Of a DNA stretch of 64,000 bases, positions 21,020 to 28,720 are shown in pieces. Position 1 is the first letter of the stretch. Each line of letters begins with the position of its first letter. A program made the position numbers and the translations under genes. Under the pieces are notes generated by a model, which saw nothing but the letters and a program-made list of their open reading frames with translations, was not told the origin of the DNA and searched no databases. The DNA is taken from NCBI RefSeq assembly GCF_000682695.1, contig NZ_AWFG01000015.1, forward strand, positions 1-64,000, read 5' to 3'. This DNA is from Hyphomonas chukchiensis (lineage in GTDB: Bacteria > Pseudomonadota > Alphaproteobacteria > Caulobacterales > Hyphomonadaceae).

Positions 21020-21802
21020 TTACCGGTCCTTGAAGTGGGCAGAGCGCTTTTCGACATAAGCGGCCATGCCTTCCTTCTGGTCCTCGGTTGCGAAGAGGGA
21101 CTGGAACAGGCGGCGTTCGAAACGGATGCCCTGCGACATGGGTGTTTCGTAGGCGGCGTTGATGGCCTCTTTCGTCATCATTGCTGCAGCACGCGGCATG
21201 GCGGCAATCGTGCGGGCCATCTCCTTGACGGTGTCCATAAGGTCGTCAGCCGGGACCACGCGCGCGACCAGGCCGCAGCGTTCAGCTTCTGCGGCTTCCA
21301 TCATCCGGCCTGTCAGGCAGAGTTCCATGGCTTTGGACTTGCCTATAAAACGTGCAAGTCGCTGCGTACCGCCGGCGCCGGGCATGACGCCAAGGCGAAT
21401 CTCGGGCTGCCCAAAGCGGGCCGTATCGGCCGCAATCACAATGTCGCACATCATGGCCAGTTCGCAGCCGCCGCCGACGGCATAGCCGCTGACGGCCGCA
21501 ATGATCGGCTTGCGGGCGCTGGAGGTGCGTTCCCAGTTGCGGGTGATCAGGTCTTCATAATAAGCGGCCGGATAGTCCTGTTCCATGATTTCACGGACGT
21601 CGGCGCCACCGGAAAAGGCCTTGCGCGATCCGGTCAGCACGATGCAGCCAATATCCTTGTCAGCCTCGACGCGGTTAATCGCGTGGGTCAGCTCGGTCAT
21701 CATCTCGTCATTCAGCGCGTTCAGATGGTCCGGGCGGTTAAGCGTAATGACGGCGACGCCGGTTTCGGCGTCAAACTCGGTCAGCAGGGTCTTGTACGAC
21801 AT
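21020..21802 (-). CDS. Enoyl-CoA hydratase
   Basis: Crotonase-family enzyme hydrating 2-enoyl-CoA in beta-oxidation. From the ATG at 21802 the protein has 260 residues. ITLNRPDHLNALN near 25 and KAFSGGADVREI near 65 bind CoA and form the oxyanion hole. Glu residues in NWERTSSARKPIIAAVSGYAVGGGCELAMMCD near 95-125 and RFGQPEIRLGVMPGAGGTQRL near 135-155 supply the two catalytic acids. Substrate range cannot be read. The frame upstream of 21802 is open but unlike any crotonase. Two copies of GCGGCCGGAT lie just upstream and may be regulatory. Confidence 0.93.
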   Translation of the reverse strand: MSYKTLLTEFDAETGVAVITLNRPDHLNALNDEMMTELTHAINRVEADKDIGCIVLTGSRKAFSGGADVREIMEQDYPAAYYEDLITRNWERTSSARKPIIAAVSGYAVGGGCELAMMCDIVIAADTARFGQPEIRLGVMPGAGGTQRLARFIGKSKAMELCLTGRMMEAAEAERCGLVARVVPADDLMDTVKEMARTIAAMPRAAAMMTKEAINAAYETPMSQGIRFERRLFQSLFATEDQKEGMAAYVEKRSAHFKDR

Positions 21803-21821
21803 AGGGCGACAGGTCCTTCTT

Positions 21822-21874
21822 GCGGCCGGATGATCCGGCCATCGGCGCTGGCGTTTTGCTCGCAGCGGCCGGAT
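21822..21874. repeat. Direct repeats GCGGCCGGAT upstream of the enoyl-CoA hydratase gene
   Basis: GCGGCCGGAT occurs at 21822-21831 and 21865-21874, 43 bp apart. The first copy is half of a near-perfect palindrome GGCCGGAT-G-ATCCGGCC (21824-21840). A related CCGGA/TCCGG pair lies at 21902-21919. The position, just upstream of the crotonase start, suggests a binding site for a fatty-acid-type regulator, but none is identified. Confidence 0.35.
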
Positions 21875-22018
21875 TGGTTTATTTGGGGGTACATAACATG
21901 CCCGGATCATCATGTCCGGCTGGGGTTGAGGCGACTAACGACTCTCGTGTTGCGACCGCGATCAGGGGCGGACGCGGGCGCTATAGCCTGAAAAAAGGGG
22001 GCTTGTCACCCTTTTGCC

Positions 22019-23197
22019 TCAATTGTCGATGTCGAAGGTCATTCCGGCGTGGGACTGCAGGCGGCCGACGAGGCTGAGGCCCATGGCGGCGGCGGGCGTG
22101 TAAATACCGCCAGAAAGGTCTGCGCAGTCCTTCACGAGGCAGAGCGCGGCTTCGGAGATGATCTTGGAGGTCGAGCCATAGCCGGGGTCCTTGTCGCCAG
22201 TGACAGTCGCCCGCAGGCGATCCCCGTCCTTGGTGATGCCGAGGAGGGCGAAATCATAGAGTCCGGCCTCGCGTTCTTCCTTTGAGGGGCCTTCGCCGGG
22301 CTTGGGACCGTCTTCGCCGCCCATGGAATTGTCGCTGGCGACGGCTTCGGCTGCAGCCTTGCCGCCTTCGCCGGGGCCGGTGAGCATCATCTCGTCATAG
22401 ACGAAGTCCTCGCCGTAAGGGTGCCCCATCAGCGCGTTCGAGCGGTGGATGTTCTTCGTATTGATCGGCGCCATGATGAAGGGAGCGGCCCAGGCGCCGA
22501 AATCCTCGTCTTCCATCACTTTCATGCCATGCGGCTGGTCGGGGCCGACAAAGCCGCCTGTCAGCGAGAAGGGATTGCGCAGCACGGCCATGACTTCGGG
22601 GTCGCGCATGGCGCGGGCCATGGTCTCGCGACCTGACGCTGCCGTGCCGCCCGAGAAGGTGCCCTTCATCTTGCGCATGCGGCCCTTCACGCGAACGGCC
22701 GGTTTGCCGAACTTGCGCATGGACTCGTTCTGCAGGAACAGGACGCCGAGGTCGAAGGGGATGGAGTCAAAGCCGCAGGAGAAGACAATGCGCGCGCCAC
22801 TCTTCTTCGCCTTGTCCTGATACGCCTTGATCATGTCGTGCATCCAGGCGACTTCGCCGGAGAGATCGACATAATCGGTGCCATTGGCGGCACAGGCCTC
22901 GACGAGGGGCGTGCCATAGAGCTGATAGGGGCCAACAGTGGTGAGGACGCATTTGGTGGATTTCACCATGTCCTCAAGGGATTTCGGGTCGGAAGCGTCC
23001 GCGACGATCAGGTCAACCGACTTCGGAATGCCCATTTCGTCACGTACATCCTTCAGCTTCTCAAGCGAGCGCCCGGCCATGGCCCAAGCGACCTCATTTC
23101 CCACGCCATAGGTCTCATTCATGTATTCGGCCACAAGGCGACCGGTGAAACCAGTGGCGCCATAAATGACGACATCGAACTCTGCGGATGGGTTCAT
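22019..23197 (-). CDS. Saccharopine-dehydrogenase-like NAD(P)-binding oxidoreductase
   Basis: A 392-residue protein of the saccharopine dehydrogenase/trans-acting enoyl reductase group. GATGFTG (residues 13-19) is the Rossmann dinucleotide motif, followed by AWAMAGRSLEKL and a long alpha/beta core with VGPYQLYGTPLVEACAANGTDYVDLSGE (about 90-115), a very typical stretch of this family. Related proteins reduce lipid enoyl intermediates in mycobacteria; the substrate here is unknown. It follows the enoyl-CoA hydratase gene at some 220 bp distance on the same strand, so a lipid-metabolic role is possible but only inferred. It is divergent from the brnTA pair. Confidence 0.88.
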   Translation of the reverse strand: MNPSAEFDVVIYGATGFTGRLVAEYMNETYGVGNEVAWAMAGRSLEKLKDVRDEMGIPKSVDLIVADASDPKSLEDMVKSTKCVLTTVGPYQLYGTPLVEACAANGTDYVDLSGEVAWMHDMIKAYQDKAKKSGARIVFSCGFDSIPFDLGVLFLQNESMRKFGKPAVRVKGRMRKMKGTFSGGTAASGRETMARAMRDPEVMAVLRNPFSLTGGFVGPDQPHGMKVMEDEDFGAWAAPFIMAPINTKNIHRSNALMGHPYGEDFVYDEMMLTGPGEGGKAAAEAVASDNSMGGEDGPKPGEGPSKEEREAGLYDFALLGITKDGDRLRATVTGDKDPGYGSTSKIISEAALCLVKDCADLSGGIYTPAAAMGLSLVGRLQSHAGMTFDIDN

Positions 23198-23261
23198 GGG
23201 GCGGCCTCCAGCTTCCTGTTTCTTATGGTCTATCGGATCGAGACGAGATTAACAGGGTTAG

Positions 23262-23300
23262 TTGACAAATCGGGCATTTGTATATACATGTGTATGCATA
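23262..23300 (+). promoter_or_regulatory. Candidate brnTA promoter and operator
   Basis: TTGACA (23262-23267) is a consensus -35. Downstream lie two perfect palindromes, TGTATATACA (23279-23288) and TATGCATA (23293-23300), which also contain -10-like sequences (TATACA at 15-bp spacing or TACATG at 17). BrnA-type antitoxins repress their own promoter, so these are plausible operators. Confidence 0.5.
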
Positions 23301-23379
23301 AAAAGAAACTTACTTAGATGGCTGAGCAGAACGAACCCAATGAGGCCGTGGCGCCGCGCTACCTATGAAAGTTTAAAAA

Positions 23380-23679
23380 ATGAAAGTTCCATTCCCTGCG
23401 GAACCCCATCACGGAAACATAGACTGGGATGAAAAGGACAACGAGCGAAACAGACGAAAATACGGGATAGCATTTGAGGATATACAGTCGGGCTTTGCCA
23501 AGCCGCATGTCCGGCTCGAGCTGAATGGACCTGAAGATTTCATGTCACTCATAGAAGTTCAGGGAATTGTCTTTGAAGCCCGGTGCAGGTTTGATCTTCA
23601 CCTCATCATTTTCGCTGTGGACGTTGCAACACATGATGCCAAAATCACATTCTACAAAACTCTATCTCAATCCGATTAA
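23380..23679 (+). CDS. brnT: BrnT family type II toxin
   Basis: A 99-residue RelE-fold ribonuclease toxin of the BrnT family. It shows the usual start DWDEKDNERNRRKYGIAFEDIQSGF (residues 15-39; compare the canonical pattern W-D-x3-N-x2-K-H/Y-G-I-x-F), then a strand with FEARCRFDLHLIIFAV and a short C-terminal KITFYKTLSQ. The next gene overlaps it by 44 nt and encodes the matching BrnA antitoxin. The region is AT-richer than the flanking genes, which fits a mobile stress module. Toxicity is inferred from family membership. Confidence 0.85.
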   Translation: MKVPFPAEPHHGNIDWDEKDNERNRRKYGIAFEDIQSGFAKPHVRLELNGPEDFMSLIEVQGIVFEARCRFDLHLIIFAVDVATHDAKITFYKTLSQSD

Positions 23680-23953
23680 AGACCGCACTTCTGCGGGCAA
23701 GACGGATTTCAAGAAGCTTGGCGCCATGACGGATGCCGAGATTCGCGCGCGTCGCGGCGACGATCAGCACTTTCCAGAGATCGACTGGGCTGAAGCCGAT
23801 GTCCAGCTTGTCGAACCGGTTGTGAAGAAACCTGTATCCATTCGCCTCGACAGTGATGTGATCGATTTCTTCAAGGATGCCGGCAAGGGATACCAGACGC
23901 GAATCAACCAGATTCTGCGCTCTTATATGGAGCACCAGCAGAAGACGGGCTGA
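23636..23953 (+). CDS. brnA: BrnA family antitoxin
   Basis: A 105-residue antitoxin of the ribbon-helix-helix BrnA family. The C-terminal half contains VSIRLDSDVIDFFKDAGKGYQ followed by TRINQILRSYMEHQ, which is nearly the family consensus for the DNA-binding domain. The N-terminal part (DFKKLGAMTDAEIRARRGDD) should wrap the toxin. I place the start at 23636, an ATG inside the brnT 3' end; an ATG at 23633 adds one residue, and the longer frame from 23567 is unlikely. The antitoxin following the toxin gene is the normal BrnTA order. Confidence 0.87.
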   Translation: MPKSHSTKLYLNPIKDRTSAGKTDFKKLGAMTDAEIRARRGDDQHFPEIDWAEADVQLVEPVVKKPVSIRLDSDVIDFFKDAGKGYQTRINQILRSYMEHQQKTG

Positions 23954-24006
23954 GGCGCGGCATCAATACCTCTGCCAATGCCGGCAAAACTGCCTATATC
24001 ACTCAC

Positions 24007-25365
24007 ATGACCGATACGCCTGACGCGCCCGATCCGGAACGCAACCGATTGAGCGGGCGCCTTGCCCGCACCGCGCGCGTTGGCGCAAATCTCTCCGGCG
24101 CGGGCATCAGCTTTGCCGCCAATTCCCTGTTTGGCGGGGACCAGAGCGACGAGCGCATCGCCAAGGCGCTTGCTGCCGCGCTGGGCAAGTCCAAGGGGCC
24201 CCTTATGAAGGTCGCCCAGATGGTGTCGACCATTCCGGATTTCCTGCCCGCCGAATATGCCGCCGAACTCAGCCAGCTGCAGGCCGAGGCACCCGCCATG
24301 GGCTGGCCTTTCGTGAAGCGCCGGATGCGAGGCGAACTCGGGCCCGGCTGGGACGATCGGTTTGCGGCGTTCGAGAAGGAGGCCTCGCATGCGGCCTCGC
24401 TGGGGCAGGTGCACCAAGCGACGCTGCATGATGGCCGCAAGGTAGCGTGCAAGCTGCAATATCCGGACATGTCGAGCGCGGTGGAATCCGATGTGGGCCA
24501 GCTGAAGGCCATGCTGGGCCTGTTCAAGCGGATGGATGGCTCGATCGACCTGACCGAGATGGTGGGCGAAGTGACCGACCGACTGCGCGAGGAACTCGAT
24601 TATGGGCGCGAGGCCAAACACATGTCGCTCTATGCGCGCATGCTGGCGGACAAGGATTTCGTTCAGGTGCCGGAGCCTGTGCCGGATCTGTCGACGGACC
24701 GCCTGCTCACGATGACATGGCTGGATGGCGAGCGCCTTGGCGCCTTCGAAGACGCGCCGCAGGAGACCCGCAATCATATCGCAGAGATGTTGTTCTGGAC
24801 CTGGTGGGGACCATTCAACAGCCATGCCGTGATCCATGGGGACCCGCATCTTGGCAATTATCAGGTGACCGGCGGGGGCACGGGCATCAACCTGCTGGAT
24901 TTTGGCTGCATCCGTGTGTTCCCGCCCAATTTTGTGGAAGGTGTGGTTGACCTCTACCGCGCCATGCTGCGCGACGATTTCGACGCTGCCTATGCGGCCT
25001 ATGAGAAATGGGGCTTCCAGAACCTCTCGCGAGAACTGGTCGAGGTGCTGAATATCTGGGCGCGCTTCATCTATGGGCCGCTGCTCGACGACCGGGTGCG
25101 CACCGTGGCCGACGGCGTGACAGCAGGCGAGTATGGCCGCAAGGAAGCCTTCCAGGTGCGCAAGCTGCTGAAGGAAAAAGGCCCCGTGAAGATCCCGCGG
25201 GAGTTCGTTTTCATGGACCGGGCGGCCATCGGGCTTGGGGCGGCGTACCTGCGCCTCAAGGCGGAAGTGAACTATCACCGCCTGTTCGAGGAGAGCCTTG
25301 AAGGCTTTGACGTCAAAGCGGTGGCGGATCGGCAGGCGGCGGCGCTTAAGGCGGTTGGCCTTTAA
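24007..25365 (+). CDS. ABC1/UbiB-family atypical kinase
   Basis: A 452-residue ABC1 (ADCK/UbiB) family protein. These atypical kinases/ATPases support ubiquinone synthesis or lipid transport. The KxGQ signature appears as KVAQ (residues 68-71), with Ala in place of Gly. ASLGQVHQATLHDGRKVACKLQYPD (about 132-155) contains the A-rich nucleotide loop and the invariant Lys. VIHGDPHLGNY near 280 is the catalytic-loop equivalent and LLDFGCIR near 300 the DFG. No transmembrane helix is evident. A thioesterase gene follows 41 nt later. Whether this is the functional UbiB cannot be decided, since ubiB normally carries C-terminal membrane helices. Confidence 0.9.
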   Translation: MTDTPDAPDPERNRLSGRLARTARVGANLSGAGISFAANSLFGGDQSDERIAKALAAALGKSKGPLMKVAQMVSTIPDFLPAEYAAELSQLQAEAPAMGWPFVKRRMRGELGPGWDDRFAAFEKEASHAASLGQVHQATLHDGRKVACKLQYPDMSSAVESDVGQLKAMLGLFKRMDGSIDLTEMVGEVTDRLREELDYGREAKHMSLYARMLADKDFVQVPEPVPDLSTDRLLTMTWLDGERLGAFEDAPQETRNHIAEMLFWTWWGPFNSHAVIHGDPHLGNYQVTGGGTGINLLDFGCIRVFPPNFVEGVVDLYRAMLRDDFDAAYAAYEKWGFQNLSRELVEVLNIWARFIYGPLLDDRVRTVADGVTAGEYGRKEAFQVRKLLKEKGPVKIPREFVFMDRAAIGLGAAYLRLKAEVNYHRLFEESLEGFDVKAVADRQAAALKAVGL

Positions 25366-25406
25366 ACGGGCTAGCGCTGAGGACCTTACGGCGCTATCCC
25401 GCATTC

Positions 25407-25859
25407 ATGACCGACGATTTTACCAGAAGCCAGACATTCGACATTCCGGCCGACTATAATGAGCTGCCTTGGCACCGCGGCTTTGGCCGCCAGGTGGGGC
25501 CGCTGTTCGAGAAGCGGGATGCGAGTGGCCTGACGCGGGCTTTCCGTGTCGAGGAACATCATACGAATGGCATGATGAATGCCCATGGCGGTATGCTCAT
25601 GACCTTTGCCGACATGGCCTGGGGCGGGGCTGTCGAGAAGGATGAGGACACGTGGTGGGTCACCATCCGCCTGATGTGTGACTTCCTGTCTGGCGCAAAC
25701 CTTGGCAGCTTTATTGAGGGCAGGGGCGAGGTTGTCGGCGTGGCAGATGACATTATCACGGTCGAGGGCCGTATCTGGACCGGCGACAAGCTGTTGATGC
25801 GGGGCACCGGCATTTTCAAGCTGATCCCCCGTCGGGATGGCGCACCGGGGCGTGGCTAA
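25407..25859 (+). CDS. PaaI-type hotdog-fold thioesterase
   Basis: A 150-residue hotdog-fold acyl-CoA thioesterase. The active-site motif NAHGGMLMTFADMAW (residues 58-72) is the standard HGG-x5-D signature of the PaaI/DUF4442-like clan, with the rest made of the expected central helix and beta sheet (VTIRLMCDFLSGA near 88-100, where the strand pairs dimerise). The substrate is unknown. It lies 41 nt after the ABC1 kinase gene on the same strand, so the two may be cotranscribed. The histidine leader region starts immediately after its stop. Confidence 0.88.
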   Translation: MTDDFTRSQTFDIPADYNELPWHRGFGRQVGPLFEKRDASGLTRAFRVEEHHTNGMMNAHGGMLMTFADMAWGGAVEKDEDTWWVTIRLMCDFLSGANLGSFIEGRGEVVGVADDIITVEGRIWTGDKLLMRGTGIFKLIPRRDGAPGRG

Positions 25860-25863
25860 CAGG

Positions 25864-25892
25864 TTGACTTTCAGCCGGGCCGTCAGTATCCG
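25864..25892 (+). promoter_or_regulatory. Candidate promoter of the histidine operon
   Basis: TTGACT (25864-25869) is followed after 17 bp by TATCCG (25887-25892), a weak -10. Transcription would then start about 25899, so the leader ORF ATG at 25901 would be at or near the 5' end of the mRNA, consistent with the absence of a ribosome-binding site there. Confidence 0.45.
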
Positions 25893-25900
25893 CCTCCCCA

Positions 25901-25939
25901 ATGAACACTGCACTGCACCACCATCACCATCACGTGTGA
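25901..25939 (+). CDS. hisL: His operon leader peptide
   Basis: A 12-codon ORF, MNTALHHHHHHV and then TGA, with six consecutive His codons (25916-25933). It lies about 170 nt upstream of hisS, the first gene of a hisS-hisZ-hisG operon. This is the classic design of an amino-acid-sensing leader, in which ribosomes stall on His codons when charged tRNA-His is scarce. No Shine-Dalgarno is visible, and with the proposed promoter the mRNA would be leaderless or nearly so, a mode known for alphaproteobacterial leader peptides such as trpL. Function is inference, but a run of six His codons exactly here is very unlikely by chance. Confidence 0.8.
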   Translation: MNTALHHHHHHV

Positions 25940-26016
25940 CGCGCCAATGAGGCGCGAACCGGTCCGGCTGCGCCTCCTGCAAGTGTTCATCTCCCAGAAC
26001 CAGATCAGATGAGGCG
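25940..26016 (+). promoter_or_regulatory. Mutually exclusive hairpins of a histidine attenuator
   Basis: Directly after the leader stop four short complementary segments alternate: 1 CGCGCC (25940-25945), 2 GAGGCGCG (25949-25956), 3 GCGCCTC (25970-25976) and 4 GAGGCG (26011-26016). Segments 1:2 (6 bp), 2:3 (7 bp) and 3:4 (6 bp) can each pair, so a stalled or passing ribosome could choose between them. No U-tract follows, so this is not an ordinary intrinsic terminator; control of translation or Rho access is possible. Confidence 0.55.
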
Positions 26017-26111
26017 AGCTGCGACAGGCCCACGCTTCTGCAACGTGTTGCCTTCCCATCCAGACCGTCTCCGTCTATGCGGAGCGCGGCGGCAAACAGG
26101 ACCTGATAGAT

Positions 26112-27593
26112 ATGAGCGACAAGGACACCCAGCCTCTCACCGGCAAGGATCTTGCCCGCAAGCCACGCGGCTTTCCCGACAAGCGCGAGGGCCTCATCCA
26201 TGCGCAGGCGAAACTGGTGGAAACGGTCACCGGAATCTATCGCAAATGGGGCTTTGAGGCGCTGGAAACGGGCGCGTTCGAATATGCCGATGCGCTCGGC
26301 AAGTTCCTGCCGGATGATGACCGGCCGAATGCCGGCGTGTTCGCCATCCAGGACGATGATGAGCAGTGGATGTCGCTGCGCTATGACCTGACAGCGCCGC
26401 TTGCGCGGTTCATCGCTGAGGCCGGCCAGACCGTTGGCAGACCGTTCCGCAGGTATGCTGCGGGGCCTGTGTGGCGCAACGAGAAGCCCGGCCCCGGCCG
26501 CTTCCGTGAATTCTGGCAGTGCGACGCCGATACGGTTGGCGCACCCGGCTTCCATGCCGATGCCGAGATGATCGCCATGGGCGCCGAAGCGCTGCGCGCG
26601 GTTGGCATGGAGACGGGCGAGTTCGTGATCCGCGTGAACACGCGGCGCTTGTTGAATGGCGTACTTGAGAGTGTGGGCGCTGCGTCGGCGGACACGCGCC
26701 TCGCTATCCTGCGTGCGCTGGACAAGCTGGACCGGCTCGGAGCCTCCGGTGTGGCCGATCTGCTCGGCAAGGGCCGGCTGGATGATAGCGGCGACTTTAC
26801 CAAGGGCGCAGGCCTTGGCGATGCCGAGGTGAAGGCCGTTCTGGCGTTTGCTGAAGCGGGCGCCAAAACGCGGGCCGAGACGCTGGCGAACCTGTCCAAG
26901 GCCGCAGGTAATAGCGAGGAAGGCAAGGCGGGGCTTGCCGAGCTGGAGGCCATAGCCGTGGCGCTGGAAGCGCTCGGCGCGCCGGAAGGCGATGTCGTGA
27001 TTGACCCGTCGGTCGTGCGCGGTCTCGAATATTATACCGGGCCTGTCTATGAGGCCGAACTGCTGCGCGAAGTGACGGGCGAGGATGGCAAGACCTATCG
27101 CATCGGTTCGATCGGCGGCGGCGGACGTTATGATGATCTCGTCGCGCGGTTTACCGGTGAGACGGTGCCGGCGACGGGTTTCTCGGTTGGCATTTCGCGG
27201 CTGGCCTCTGCGCTGGCGATCATGGGCGAGACGGTGAAACTGGATGGTCCGGTTGTCGTGCTGAACCTCGACAAGGACAGCCCGGCCGTGGCGCTGGAAA
27301 TCGCGACCATGCTGCGCCGGGCAGGCCTGCGCGCGGAGGCCTATATGGGCGGCTCCGGCATGAAGGGGCAGATGAAATATGCCGACCGTCGCGGCGCACC
27401 GGCCGTGGTCATGGTGGGCAGCAATGAAATCGAAGCGGGAACCGTGACAATCAAGGATCTCGAAATGGGCGCCATGAAAGCCAAGGCGATCCAGTCCAAC
27501 GAGGAATACCGCGAAGCGCGCCCGGGACAGATTGAAGTGCCGCGCGATCAAATGGTGGAAGCGGTACGGCGGATTGTCGAGGCGCAGGGATGA
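26112..27593 (+). CDS. hisS: Histidine-tRNA ligase
   Basis: Class II synthetase that charges tRNA-His. Length 493 is typical for the alphaproteobacterial form. Motif 2 is RRYAAGPVWRNEKPGPGRF (about 113-131) followed by REFWQCDADTVG. The histidine-binding loop is seen in VVRGLEYYTGPVYEA near 305, and SIGGGGRYDDLVARF near 335 is motif 3-adjacent. A C-terminal anticodon-binding domain covers about 380-493. It heads an operon: its stop overlaps the hisZ start by 4 nt (27590-27593). Having the synthetase gene itself under a His-codon leader makes sense, because its product sets the level of charged tRNA-His sensed by the leader. Confidence 0.95.
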   Translation: MSDKDTQPLTGKDLARKPRGFPDKREGLIHAQAKLVETVTGIYRKWGFEALETGAFEYADALGKFLPDDDRPNAGVFAIQDDDEQWMSLRYDLTAPLARFIAEAGQTVGRPFRRYAAGPVWRNEKPGPGRFREFWQCDADTVGAPGFHADAEMIAMGAEALRAVGMETGEFVIRVNTRRLLNGVLESVGAASADTRLAILRALDKLDRLGASGVADLLGKGRLDDSGDFTKGAGLGDAEVKAVLAFAEAGAKTRAETLANLSKAAGNSEEGKAGLAELEAIAVALEALGAPEGDVVIDPSVVRGLEYYTGPVYEAELLREVTGEDGKTYRIGSIGGGGRYDDLVARFTGETVPATGFSVGISRLASALAIMGETVKLDGPVVVLNLDKDSPAVALEIATMLRRAGLRAEAYMGGSGMKGQMKYADRRGAPAVVMVGSNEIEAGTVTIKDLEMGAMKAKAIQSNEEYREARPGQIEVPRDQMVEAVRRIVEAQG

Positions 27594-28720
27594 CGCCGGA
27601 ACAGATTGTCGAAGCGGCGAGCGCGGTCTTCGCGCAGACAGGCGCGCGGCCGGTGGACCCGGCTTATGTGCTGGCGTCTGACATTCCCTTGGAATTGTCG
27701 GGCGAAGCCGTGCGGGCGCGCCTCTGCGTTTTCACCGATCATCGCGGGAACGAGATGGTCATGCGGCCCGACCTGACGCTGCCTGTCGCAGGCATGGAGG
27801 CGGATCGCTTGGCGTCCGGTCGCAATGGACCTGAGGCCTACACCTATGCGGCGCGTGCCTTCCGCCTGCCGGCCTCGCCGAACGATCCTATGGAATTCAC
27901 GCAAGTCGGGTTTGAGCGGTTCGGCCGCGAGTCCAGCCCGGACGAGGATGCGGATGCGTTTGCCCTTGTTCAGGAGGCTGTCGCGGCCTGCGGGATTAAT
28001 GATTGGCGCATGGTGATGGGCGACCTTTCCGTGTTTCCGGCTTTTGTGGATGCGCTTGGCCTGCATGGCGTCACTGCCAGCCTGCTGAAGCGTGCCTTTC
28101 GTCAGGAGGGCGGTGTGGCTGAATTGCTCGCCGGAGCGCCATCTGCGCCTGAGGTGGAGCTAGCGCATCAATTGTCGGCGTCTGCGCCGGAAGCGGCTGC
28201 ACCTGCATTCCTCGACGCCCTGCGCGAGCGGTCAATTCCAATGATCGGGACGCGCTCCGTTGCCGAGATCATTGCGGGCCTGAAGGCGAAGGCCGCAGCG
28301 GCTGATGCGGGCGGCGTGCCAGAGGATGCCCGAAAGGTGCTTGCCGCCCTCGCCGCCGTGAATTGCAGTGCTGCTGAAACGGCAGAGGCTCTGTTGGGCA
28401 TTGCGCGCGGGCATGGCCTGACTGGCCTGGACAGTGTGATCCAACGCGTGGCGCGACGGGTGGAGGCGATCATCGCTGCTGTTCCGCGTGTTGCAGAGGC
28501 TGGCAAGTTCCGTTCGGGCTTCGGCCGGCGTTTCACCTACTATGATGGCTTTGTCTTCGAGATCTTTGCGGGTGCACTCAGCGAGCGTCAGCCTATCGCG
28601 GCGGGCGGGCGCTATGACGGCTTGATTGCCGGGCTTTCAGGCGGACGCGCGCGGGCATCCGGCATTGGCGGCGTCGTGAGGCCTGACCGGGTAATCCGTG
28701 CACGGGAGAATGTGGCATGA
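27590..28720 (+). CDS. hisZ: ATP phosphoribosyltransferase regulatory subunit
   Basis: Catalytically dead HisRS paralogue that binds short-form HisG and is needed for its activity and for histidine feedback. The 376 residues keep the class II core: DHRGNEMVMRPDLTLPVAGM (about 47-66) is the motif 2 region, FTQVGFERFG near 103 follows, and FTYYDGFVFEIFAG near 315 and GGRYDGLIAGL near 340 are the C-terminal motifs. The anticodon-binding domain is absent, as expected for HisZ. It overlaps hisS and hisG by 4 nt on each side, so the three form one translationally coupled unit. Confidence 0.94.
   Translation: MTPEQIVEAASAVFAQTGARPVDPAYVLASDIPLELSGEAVRARLCVFTDHRGNEMVMRPDLTLPVAGMEADRLASGRNGPEAYTYAARAFRLPASPNDPMEFTQVGFERFGRESSPDEDADAFALVQEAVAACGINDWRMVMGDLSVFPAFVDALGLHGVTASLLKRAFRQEGGVAELLAGAPSAPEVELAHQLSASAPEAAAPAFLDALRERSIPMIGTRSVAEIIAGLKAKAAAADAGGVPEDARKVLAALAAVNCSAAETAEALLGIARGHGLTGLDSVIQRVARRVEAIIAAVPRVAEAGKFRSGFGRRFTYYDGFVFEIFAGALSERQPIAAGGRYDGLIAGLSGGRARASGIGGVVRPDRVIRARENVA

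Noticed and set aside
25940..26111. T-box riboswitch upstream of hisS
   Set aside because: T-boxes are essentially absent from alphaproteobacteria and no T-box core sequence or terminator is visible; the His-codon leader explains the region better.
25386..27551. A 721-codon open frame on the minus strand over hisS and the leader region
   Set aside because: It is antisense to a clearly recognisable hisS, has no recognisable motifs, and results from high-GC third positions removing stops on the opposite strand. Similar long frames lie opposite the helicase (3492-5342), dnaA (17386-18945), the ABC1 kinase (23923-25404) and gyrB.
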